DNA of 64,000 nt from Neoechinorhynchus agilis (lineage: Eukaryota; Acanthocephala). Within the stretch, counting starts at the first letter, position 1. Each line of letters starts with the position of its first letter. The DNA lies in assembly GCA_051530055.1 (NCBI GenBank), contig CM121343.1, positions 7,688,001-7,752,000 on the forward strand, read 5' to 3'. The position numbers and the translations under genes are program-made. The notes under the pieces were generated by a model that saw nothing but the letters and a program-made list of their open reading frames with translations, made no database searches and had not been told where the DNA came from. This document shows, piece by piece, positions 1 to 10,100 of the stretch.

Positions 1-309
1 AATCCACCATCATTTCGATTCTACAAGAACGTTTTAATCCATTTTTTTGTCTATGCGCTTGCATTTCTTTCGGCGAAAGTTCAAATTTATCGAATTCAAT
101 AACTCAATTCGTCAAATGATCATTGGCTCTGAAATGAACGTGACGCCGGGGAGTATATCAAAATTTCATACTGTAAAGAATCCGTCGGGAAAAGGGCTAC
201 AATTTTTTGCTTAGTGTGGCGTAATCTTTATTATTAATACCGAGAAAATCCATCGGGATGGTAAATTTTGGTTTGTGGTGAACATAATCACCCGGTTAAA
301 AATCATTTT

Positions 310-375
310 ATTCTTCTGAAATATTTCGATTGATAAGGCGAGGTTTCCTCGTTCGAAATATTTCCTAATAATAAA
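310..375. repeat. Palindromic remnant of a Penelope-like element end
   Basis: A short near-perfect palindrome: GAAATATTTCG at the left is mirrored by CGAAATATTTC at the right, around GGCGAGGTTTCCTCG. The same GGCGAGGTT...TTCGAAATATTTCC string occurs in the terminal repeats of the Penelope-like element at 39.95-41.52 kb. I therefore read it as a solitary fragment of that family's end. No coding sequence is visible in the first 500 bp. Confidence 0.5.
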
Positions 376-569
376 GTCAAAAAGTCTTTACGGTGGATGG
401 TGAGCACATTGGGTAAATATCCAGGTTATGCTCATATTTAGTGACAAAACCTCGGAATATTATTTTATTCCTTGGATTTTAGACACTATTGAAAGCAGAG
501 TTGAGGGAGATTTTTTGTACTAATTCCTGCTCTACGCGTTCTGCGATCAATTGTTTGTTCATAAGTTCT

Positions 570-2655
570 TTAAATCTAGTTTGAATTTTGTAATTGCCAT
601 TCAAAATTACGGAATCCACACGGCTTGGTGACTGGAAAGCTACGAGGGTTTTGCATTTGAAAATTCAGTCGTTAACTTAGTGAGCTATATTCGTGATTGA
701 ATTTCTTTGATTTGTATTTTTTGGCAATCATTTTTAGCTATTGTTTCATTACGACTGTTTTCCGATTGACTCCGAGAAATGTCAATGAATTTTTTTTATC
801 TGTAAGTTTCATCCATGGCGTTGGTCCAATGTTCTTTAGGGTGAACTTTCTAGCGAGGTAAATATTTTAATCTTTGTTTGAGTTTTGTAATCGCCATTCG
901 AAATTCAGGAATCCACTCGGCTTGGTGACTGGAAAGCTACGAGGGTTTTGCATTTGAAAATTCAGTCGTTAACTTAGTGAGCTATATTCGTGATTGAATT
1001 TCTTTGATTTGTATTTTTTGCAATCATTTTTAGCTATTGTTTCATCACGACTGTTTTCCGATTGACTCCGAGAAATGTCAATGAATTTGTTTTATCTGTA
1101 GGTTTCATCCATGGCGTTGGTCCAATGTTCTTTAGGGTGAACTTTCTAGCGAGGTAAATATTTTAATCTTTGTTTGAGTTTTGTAATCGCCATTCGAAAT
1201 TCAGGAATCCACTCGGCTTGGTGACTGGAAAGCTACGAGGGTTTTGCATTTGAAAATTCAGTCGTTAACTTAGTGAGCTATATTCGTGATTGAATTTCTT
1301 TGATTTGTATTTTTTGCAATCATTTTTAGCTATTGTTTCATTACGACTGTTTTCCGATTGACTCCGAGAAATGTCAATGAATTTGTTTTATCTGTAGGTT
1401 TCATCCATGGCGTTGGTCCAATGTTCTTTAGGGTGAACTTTCTAGCGAGGTAAATATTTTAATCTTTGTTTGAGTTTTGTAATCGCCATTCGAAATTCAG
1501 GAATCCACTCGGCTTGGTGACTGGAAAGCTACGAGGGTTTTGCATTTGAAAATTCAGTCGTTAACTTAGTGAGCTATATTCGTGATTGAATTTCTTTGAT
1601 TTGTATTTTTTGCAATCATTTTTAGCTATTGTTTCATTACGACTGTTTTCCGATTGACTCCGAGAAATGTCAATGAATTTGTTTTATCTGTAGGTTTCAT
1701 CCATGGCGTTGTTCCAATGTTCTTTAGGGTGAACTTTCTAGCGAGGTAAATATTTTAATCTTTGTTTGAGTTTTGTAATCGCCATTCGAAATTCAGGAAT
1801 CCACTCGGCTTGGTGACTGGAAAGCTACGAGGGTTTTGCATTTGAAAATTCAGTCGTTAACTTAGTGAGCTATATTCGTGATTGAATTTCTTTGATTTGT
1901 ATTTTTTGCAATCATTTTTAGCTATTGTTTCATTACGACTGTTTTCCGATTGACTCCGAGAAATGTCAATGAATTTGTTTTATCTGTAGGTTTCATCCAT
2001 ATCGTTGGTCCAATGTTCTTTAGGGTGAACTTTCTAGCGGGGTAAATATTTTAGGCTTAGTTTTAATTTTGTAATCGCCATTCGAAATTCAGGAATCCAC
2101 TCGGCTTGGTGGCTGGAAAGCTACGAGGGTTTTGCATTTGAAAAATCAGTCGTTAACTTAGTGAGCTATATTCGTGATTGAATTTCTTTGATTTGTATTT
2201 TTTGCAATCATTTTTAGCTATTGTTTCATTACGACTGTTTTCCGATTGACTCCGAGAAATGTCAATGAATTTGTTTTATCTGTAGGTTTCATCCATATCG
2301 TTGGTCCAATGTTCTTTAGGGTGAACTTTCTAGCGGGGTAAATATTTTAGGCTTAGTTTTAATTTTGTAATCGCCATTCGAAATTCAGGAATCCACTCGG
2401 CTTGGTGGCTGGAAAGCTACGAGGGTTTTGCATTTGAAAAATCAGTCGTTAACTTAGTGAGCTATATTCGTGATTGAATTTCTTTGATTTGTATTTTTTG
2501 CAATCATTTTTAGCTTTTGTTTCATTACGACTGTTTTCCGACTGACTCCGACAAATGTCAGTGAATTTGTTTTATCTCTAGGCCTCGAGCATTTCATTGG
2601 TCCAATGTTTATTAGGGTGAACTCTTTAGCGAGGTAAATGCTTGAAGCTTTGATA
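570..2655. repeat. Tandem array, seven units of 296 bp
   Basis: The anchor GGAATCCAC recurs at 611, 908, 1204, 1500, 1796, 2092 and 2388, a spacing of 297 and then 296 bp each time. Units 2-5 are almost identical. Unit 1 and the 3' part of unit 7 are diverged. Units 6 and 7 share private variants (GGCTTAGTTTTAATTTTG, CATATCG). This is the pattern of a minisatellite homogenised in its middle by unequal exchange. Each unit is AT-rich and has no long open frame. The array ends about 240 bp before the ORC5 start codon. Confidence 0.95.
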
Positions 2656-2897
2656 ACATTTTCTCTGAAATAATACTTCTTTTATCTATTTCCCAAAACT
2701 TAGTATACTTGGAAAGAGGGAAAATAATGGGAACTGAAGTCAAGTTTCATTATTTTTAGAGACATGAATGTTAGTTCTCCCTCACGTTCACCTTTTTCTA
2801 GCATGAGGTTACTTAAGTTGCTCCGATCGTTTTATTTTAATGCTCGAAACTTGGTTCTTCTTGAATCTTAAAGATAAAGTCACTTTTTGATGCCGAA

Positions 2898-4159
2898 ATG
2901 AATGAGCTCGCTTTGTCGCTGTTTCACGCTCAATCTGAGCGGGTAGATCAATTAAAGAAAATGGTCGATTCAAAAGTAAAGTGCATATGGGTCCACGGCG
3001 ATCCAGGAGTCGGAAAAAGCATAATTGTGGACCGCGTAGTTCAAACCTTAATGAAGTATACGTCTATTTACGTCGATGCAGTTCAATTTCTGGGATCATC
3101 TGATCGTTCGATTTTTGGATTTCTCAGTCGGAAAGTACTGAATAAGTGCAAGAGGCCGAAATCATGTTCCCTCTCAAGCCTATACACAGCCCTTGAAACC
3201 AAAAAGGACATAAAATTCATCTTGATCGTTGAAAATGCTGATCGATTATCGTTAAGTGCTCTCTCAGTGCTCTCAGATTTACACAATTCGATAGATTATC
3301 CACTTTCAATCTAATGTGGTTGGAAATGAATAATAGAAATGCACGGAATTTGAGGCGTACTATTTTTGTGTCAAGATTGCACCCGCAATCTATACTCACA
3401 AATGAAATCGATGCCGTATCGCGTCTCAACAACATCCTTCATGTTCCAACACTTTCACTAAAGAAGTTAACAAGCATAATGAATGAAACCGGATCTCAAG
3501 GTGAAGAACGTGACAATTTTGTGGCCGTAATTTCCAACATTTTTTATCCAATCACAGTAAACTTGTTTGCCGTTCATCGTTCACTCGTTGCTATGCTATC
3601 GAATGATGCTGCGATCAATTGTGACTGGAATGCTTTGCGCTTTAAGCTAAAATCACTTCTAGTCGCCAAGGCAAACCGAACATTCAACCTGGAGGATATC
3701 CATGAAGCCGCCTATAGATATAACATTTCTTGCTGCTCGAAATGCCTGTTAATATCCGCATTCATTGCGTCCCACAATCCCGCAAAAACGGATGCACAGA
3801 CCTTTGGAAAGTTGCGCCAACCTAACAGCTACACTTTGACTGGGAAAAGGAGACGTATACGGTACGCCGCATTGGAGTCCAAGCCTCTAAGTAAATGCTC
3901 CAAATCAATCGTAACCCTTAATCGCCTTATGAGCATATTTTACTCACTCTTAAAATTTTCAAGCGATGAAAATACGCCATGGCCACAACTGCTCGCATCA
4001 ATCCGCACATTGTGCACATTGAAGCTGATTGAGCAACTGGATGAAAATTCCAACGAATGTGGACTTGATGAGCCAAAGTACCGGTGTAACATCAGTTACG
4101 AAATCGCTTATCAGCTAGGGAAATCTGTGGAGATTAATATTAATAACCTTTTGATTTAG
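2898..4159 (+). CDS. ORC5: Origin recognition complex subunit 5 (ORC5-like)
   Basis: ORC5 is an AAA+ ATPase-fold subunit of the six-protein complex that marks replication origins and loads MCM in the nucleus. The first frame (2898-3314) has a Walker A loop, GDPGVGKS, near residue 35 and a Walker B-like strand, FILIVENADR, near residue 108. The second frame (3314-4159) carries the ORC5 C-terminal winged-helix part, including LLISAFIASHNPAKTD and the ending EPKYRCNISYEIAYQLGKS, which closely match animal ORC5. Together about 415 aa, against about 435 in human. The two frames meet at a stop exactly where the lid helix leads to the next strand (TIFVSRLHP). I see no GT before that stop that would keep the helix, so this is an unusual short intron, a sequencing error or a real frameshift. 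Family call is firm; the join is not. Confidence 0.85.
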
Positions 4160-5480
4160 GTTAAGTATAAATTGGACACGTTCAACTATTTTTAGTTATA
4201 GTGCCTAGCGGACAATTTGTTGTGCATTCTGAGGGTGATTTGCCCAATCATGCTGATATCGAGAATATTTCGAATCGAAAGGTACCTTTTAGCGTTATTG
4301 CTCTTTTGTCATTATGTAAATAAATTCTACCCAAGAACTGCAATTAGTTCAAATAACATGAACATTTGTTTGAGTATAGGAAAATATTAGGTAATTTCCT
4401 AACGATTATTAAGGACCCAAGTATGATATATCTTTAAGGTTCTTGTTTCGACTACCAATGCTGAATTGTAGCCGACGTTTACTTCCCAATTTATACGCCT
4501 TTTATCGACGAATGATCTTTGTTTTCTGTATTAAGTTGATCAAATGGCGCAAGTACAAGTAAATCGACTGGCGTTTCACCTCCCATCAAGTATCTCAGCC
4601 AAAATGTTTTTGAACCGATTCGTACGTCCAATACTAGATCACTGATTGAATTATAAACTGGAAAACTACATCAAGTGTGATTTAAAGGCTACCGGACGCA
4701 AGAACGCATTTTATGAGAATTTGTATCGCTTCAAGCACACACATTAATATCTGGTGCTTGGATCCATGAAGATTCGTATAGCCTATTAAAATGCCAAAGA
4801 TTGTATTAGCATTTTTATGCCATCCCTAGCAGGCATTCTTTGTGACCGTGTTTCGTACAATTTATGCCCTAGATTGCTCAATGTAGTCAATCAAACTAAA
4901 AGTGCTTAAATGGCGATTGCTTTTGAAGCATTGTTTACTTTTCCTTTTTCGATATTAAGCCAGTGACACTTCTAAAGCTCAAGCTAGGATTTCTCTAGGG
5001 AATTGTGATTGATTTTTTCTATCGCTTTAGCACCTGCGCTGGATTTCCCCAATTCTATGCTCATTGAAGGCGTTTTTAAACCACCATTTTTCCGTCTACT
5101 GCTGTTTGTTCGATATCCCGTAGGCATCTTGGAGTTTGCGAAGTGCCTTTTCATAATTTTTAAGTGCTCTGATTTTATTAACGCGGACGTTTGCTGTTCA
5201 TTGAAATGCTTTTGTAGTACACGAGATATAGTTACTCGCTGGCCACAATCTATTTTCCATTGAGTTACTGGGTTAAAACTGAGCAAATAATTCTTGTAAT
5301 TCGTGCAAAATCAATCGCTCAGTAAATTTTACTAGTTTATCACACATCGAATGTTCATCATTGTGAAATTCACTTATTCGATCTTAAAGATATTATCCTT
5401 ATCCACCATAAAGCCTGATCATTCGCAAACGACGAAGTCCTATGTGTATATATTTTTTCATGCAGGATCACATTCGGGTG
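4160..5480. other. Intergenic, one orphan exon-like stretch
   Basis: Mostly AT-rich with no supported gene. At 4200-4282 a plus-strand stretch reads VPSGQFVVHSEGDLPNHADI and on to SNRK, then a GT. It looks protein-like but I cannot place it in a family. A 100-codon minus frame (4984-5286) overlaps an 84-codon plus frame; neither resembles a protein I know. The region may hold decayed repeat DNA feeding into the Penelope-like hairpin that follows. Confidence 0.4.
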
Positions 5481-5483
5481 GAA

Positions 5484-6001
5484 ATATATTCTTGTTGAGC
5501 GGTTCAAACCCCGAGAAGTGTTTTGATGTTATTTAATTTTTCGTGGACAGAATCCACCTTTTCAGATATCTACAAAAATTGGTTATTTGATGGGTTAACT
5601 TAGACGCAGGAGCGCGGGTTTGCCGTACAAGTGGTTCGGGGAGCTAATTTCCGCTCGGCTTATTTTCAGGACCAATTCATTGATTGGGAGTGCGAGGCTG
5701 AAATTCGCCTTGTTTCCCTCCATTGTCCGGTTCGTTGAAATGTGTATGGCATCATACACGAGTCTCCGCCTCAAATTTACTTCAGCCATAATCAGAGCAG
5801 CAGCGTCAAAGTCGACTGGGGGTTCGAGCGGACATTAACTCCCCGAACCACGGGTACGGCAAACCCGCGCTCCTGAGTCTAAGGTAACCCATAAAATAAC
5901 CAATTCTTGTAGATGTTTGAAGAGGTGGATTCTGTCCACGAAAAATTAACTAAGATCAAACTACTTCTCGGGGTTTGAACCGCTCAACAAGAACAAGTAT
6001 A
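5484..6001 (-). mobile_element. Penelope-like element 3' end flanked by long inverted repeats
   Basis: Two arms of about 170 bp (5484-5658 and 5829-6001) are inverted copies of each other. Both contain the complementary runs GAGCGGTTCAAACCCCGAGAAG, TTTTTCGTGGACAGAATCCAC and GGCAAACCCGCGCTCCTG, cut here to their readable cores. The centre (5595-5789, minus) encodes RRRLVYDAIHI followed by MEGNKANFSLALP. The matching tail at 41.2 kb (KKRLVLEALHI, MEGNKANFSLKLP) follows a GIY-YIG endonuclease. I read the locus as a 5'-truncated Penelope-like copy whose terminal repeats now face each other. The transcript would fold into a long hairpin. Confidence 0.6.
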
Positions 6002-7142
6002 TATTTTTTGTCGAAGATAATTTCATCCGCGAGATCTTTAAAAAATCATATTTTAAATGTTAGTCCTCGTCCTTATTTCTTCACTACTTTAATTGAATTT
6101 CGTGAATGGGAAATAACAATATCTTTATGTCAACATGCTGATTTTGATTATTATTATTATTATCTAAAAGCAGTTTTGACCCAAGCGCATGCCACTGTCC
6201 TTTGCATTGTTATTGGTGAATTAATTTCAGAAATTGAAGATTAACGAATGCGATACTTTAGCATTGCAGTTTAAATAAAGTCGATAAAAAGCTCGCACAA
6301 GTATCCATGCTTTAAAGAATGAAAGATAATTGTTTTTTAATTTTCGTTAATTCAGAAGGATAAATTTTCGAAAAATCAAAATAGCAAATTAATGCCTGTT
6401 TGCAAAGCCAAGTTTTCTGCTATTCGAAAGTAGTAGGTAAAATCTTGTAGTAAAAGAGCAACGTCTTAGAACACCGAATTCTTCTTTGAGTTTGTTGCTG
6501 TTTTCTCGGAATGTTCTACTCACGACCCGCGTTAACCTTGAAAAGATTTTTTCTAATTGAGTTTGCTTGTGTCTAGATTGATTTTGTTGGGTTTTTTGTT
6601 TGCATGATTGATATCGAAGTTCCGCCGGGTAGACAAGGGGAAAAGAAACACTGTCTTCCAATCGCAAAAAGATTAATTTATGCACGGCATCTGAAGTCGC
6701 TATTGTGTGTATATGGAGGATACATGTCTTATTCTCTCGATGGATGTGGTATAACGAAGCCAACAGCTAAGGTCGCGCGCACGCCGGGAATGCAAGGTAA
6801 TTTCTGGTGTGTTACTTTGTGTGGTGGAACGAGACAGCTCATCATGTGAAAATCGTCATAATCAGGTTAGGCACATTCTGCACCTCATGCCAGTCTCCTT
6901 TTATACAAGCATCAGAAATACTCTAGACATTGGTGCTGCTGCTGACACATTATTTATACTCCACACTTTTTCCGCTTGCTACATCGTCTTGGAAGTTCGA
7001 AATCCTTCGATATTTTTGCTCATCCTTATTCCCTCTTTTATATACAGAAAGAGAGACTACTGATTCGTCCGCATGGTCACGACTTTTCTTTAAGTTGGAG
7101 AGGATAGGTTAGCAGCATAAACGACAATCAAACACACATATA
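6002..7142. other. Intergenic region upstream of the collagen gene
   Basis: No gene can be supported. Open frames of 80-125 codons exist on both strands at 6.4-6.85 kb but overlap each other and match nothing I recognise. A (TTA)n run lies at 6148-6163. The stretch just before 7143 presumably holds the collagen promoter and leader; I see no clear core promoter element. Confidence 0.5.
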
Positions 7143-10100
7143 ATGACGACGGCAAAATATCAACTACTGTTGGTATTGAACGTTTTACTGGTTTATGCTA
7201 AGCTCCTAAACCACCGGCACCATTACTCAGGTTCGAAATCACTTCCTTTTTCCAATCTCGCTTCATTTAACAATCTGTCACTCAGAATTAATCGATCTTA
7301 TTGATCCACAACCCATTTCACAATCGGGGTCTGCTAGTCTAGTATTGGGATCTACACAAAATAAGTGCCAAGACCAATCATGTTATCTCCAAAAAAGCAA
7401 TATAGGAAGACTTGATTTGGTAGAATCATTGGCTAAGGCAAACTACGATCTTAACGCCGTCAGATTTGAACCTATGCTTCTACCTTACTCGGATTCAGTT
7501 CAGTACGCCAAATCTCACGAAAGTGAGTAACCATTGTTCATTCACCATTTGGTTGCTAAGTCATTGAACACCGTAGCTCTTCCTCAAAAATTCTTTTTGG
7601 CTGTAACACTACGTCAAGCCGTTGGCACCAATGGTAGCGTTTTCTCCATTGTCGATAATAAACAATCGTATAATTGGCACCTACGCACCGGTGATTACAT
7701 CCTCCTGTCTCTCAAGTTGATCAATGGCGACGGTAAGATAAATACCGAAACATTGAGATTTAATTACTCGATAAATGACGGAATGTAAGTAATTGAAGTC
7801 ATAAGGATATTAGCGTTTATAAAACTTAGGTGGCACCATTTGTCCTTCAAATTTGATGGATCAAACAATGTTCAACTGTATGACAACCAAAAGATCGTGG
7901 CATCAGGAAAATTTTCCGAGAATTTTTCACCTGATAGCCTCGCTTCTGTTGGTGAAAATGCGCTGCTTACATCGGACGCAAGTGAAGGGGATCGATTCTG
8001 GGTACGCCGTATCAACGACCCGTGATAAAATATATAGTTTTTATAGGGAGATGTTGAGGAAATTCGCTTTGTCGCTGACATTCGTGGTGCAGAAGTTTAT
8101 GGAGCTCAGGAATCAGATTTATTTACGGAATCCCTCAAATCGAAGGCATGACTTATTGAAAAGTCTATTAAACCGGAATCAATATACAATTTAGAGAGAT
8201 GATGACAGTGAAGAGGAATCTTATAGACCAGAAATTCTTGTATCCGAAAGTGTGGGATCACCAGGACCTCCAGGTCCACAAGGTCCACCCGGAGAACCAG
8301 TTAGTTACAGGTCAATGTGAAATGTACTATAATTAATTTTAAAGGGAGATGTTGGCCCAACCGGACCAAAGGGAGTTGTTGGCGCATCTGGGAAACCTGG
8401 CAACGTTATTGTCATCCCGGTATGAACATCTATACGTATGTTGATCTTATTTAAATTGTCATTGCAGTTTCCTCAATTGGATGAGAAGGGCCCCAGTGGA
8501 CAGGTTGCAAGTTTTCAGGCAATGATAACCAATCAAATGGTAGGATCCACTTTATCGCAGAAAATTATATAATTCTGAGTAGCAAAGCTTGAGGGGTCTA
8601 CAGGGTCCAGTCGGCAGACAAGGGCCACCCGGTCCAATGGTAAACTGACAGTGAATCATTCCAGCAAAAACTTCGTATTTGTACAGGGAAGGACCGGTCC
8701 GCCAGGACCAAAAGGTGTTGAAGGTGAACAAGGAGTAAGCGGTCAACCAGGGCCTGTCGGCGAACCGGGGTCTCCTGGAAAACGCGGAGAAAGGGTTTGT
8801 ATTCAGTAACTACCAACATAACAAGAGAAAGATTTTAGGGTTCTCCAGGCCGAGACGGCGAAAGAGGCATAACAGGTTCTACAGGACCGAAAGGAGAAAG
8901 AGGGTTTCAGGGTATACCTGGATTACCGGGTCAAAAGGGCGATCGTGTATGCAACTTACAACCTTCGTGATTCAATCAATATTTGCGTATTTAGGGTTTT
9001 CCTGGACAAGATGGAGAGAGGGGCGAACCGGGTCCCGTTGGAAGAACAGGTCCGGCTGGCGCGGAAGGACCAATGGGACCAACAGGCGAAGCGGGACCAC
9101 GAGGCCCTGTAGGACCGAAGGGACCTGCAGGAACCCAAGGGCCACCCGTATGTCGTTTCTGACTATTTCCAATTTATTTATAAATGCTTGCATAGGGTCC
9201 CCCAGGTGCGGACGGACCGATGGGTATAAAGGGGAATGATGTAAGTACCTACTAGTTAAACACTTAGTTAACTGAAACAAAAGGGCGCTCCTGGAACTCC
9301 GGGACGAGTGGGTGCTACTGGCCAACGGGGTCCACGAGGTCCCCCTGGTGCACCTGGACCGATAGGACAATCTGGTGTAATGGTGAGAGGAAGATTCATA
9401 ATTTTCCCAGCCATTTTATCATTTATCTTATTTAGGGGCCTCCCGGGGAACCAGGAAGTCCTGGTTTGCCTGGACCGGAAGGACCAATGGGTCCACCTGG
9501 TGAAACTGGTGAACCTGGCAACAAAGGTGATCAAGGCCAAGATGGTCAGCGAGGGGCTCCTGGTTTCCCTGGTCCAAGCGGAACAAAGGGTGATCAAGGA
9601 CCTCAAGGTCAAAGAGGAGAAAAGGGTGAAACAGTTAGTTCATCTAGAGTATCAATAGTTTTCAATAATGGCATTTTAGGGAAGAACTGGAGCTCCAGGA
9701 ATGAAAGGAGAAGTTGGCCCTCGTGGTGAAGTTGGAGAACATGGTGTAAAAGGTGTTGCTGGGCCACCAGGGGCTCAAGGTGCAAAGGGTCAAGACGGAC
9801 CTAGAGGAGACAGTGGACCTCCGGGGCCACCTGGAACGAAGGTAGTATTTTATTTTCATGCCGAAGTTGTGGAACGCTTTATGTAGGGAAAGACAGGCTT
9901 ACCCGGATTTCCGGGATTACCCGGTCCTCAAGGTGATAAAGGCTCACGCGGAAAGCCTGGTGCTTTCGGTCGTACCGGAGAAAAGGGATCTAGGGGCCCG
10001 AGAGGAGGCCCTGGGGAGCCAGGGGAACCTGGTCCACAAGTAAATAATAATTTTCATGTGCAATGATATCCAAACATTTGCCAAAGGGATTAATTGGAGA

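Noticed and set aside
570-2655. Tandem spliced-leader or snRNA genes in the 296-bp units
   Set aside because: Each unit has an AG|GTAAAT donor-like site and an ATTTTTTG run, but their order and spacing do not fit an SL RNA, units 6-7 lose the AG before the donor, and no known snRNA sequence is visible.
4984-5286. 100-codon minus frame overlapping an 84-codon plus frame
   Set aside because: Neither reading matches a known family and they overlap fully; could be decayed repeat DNA.
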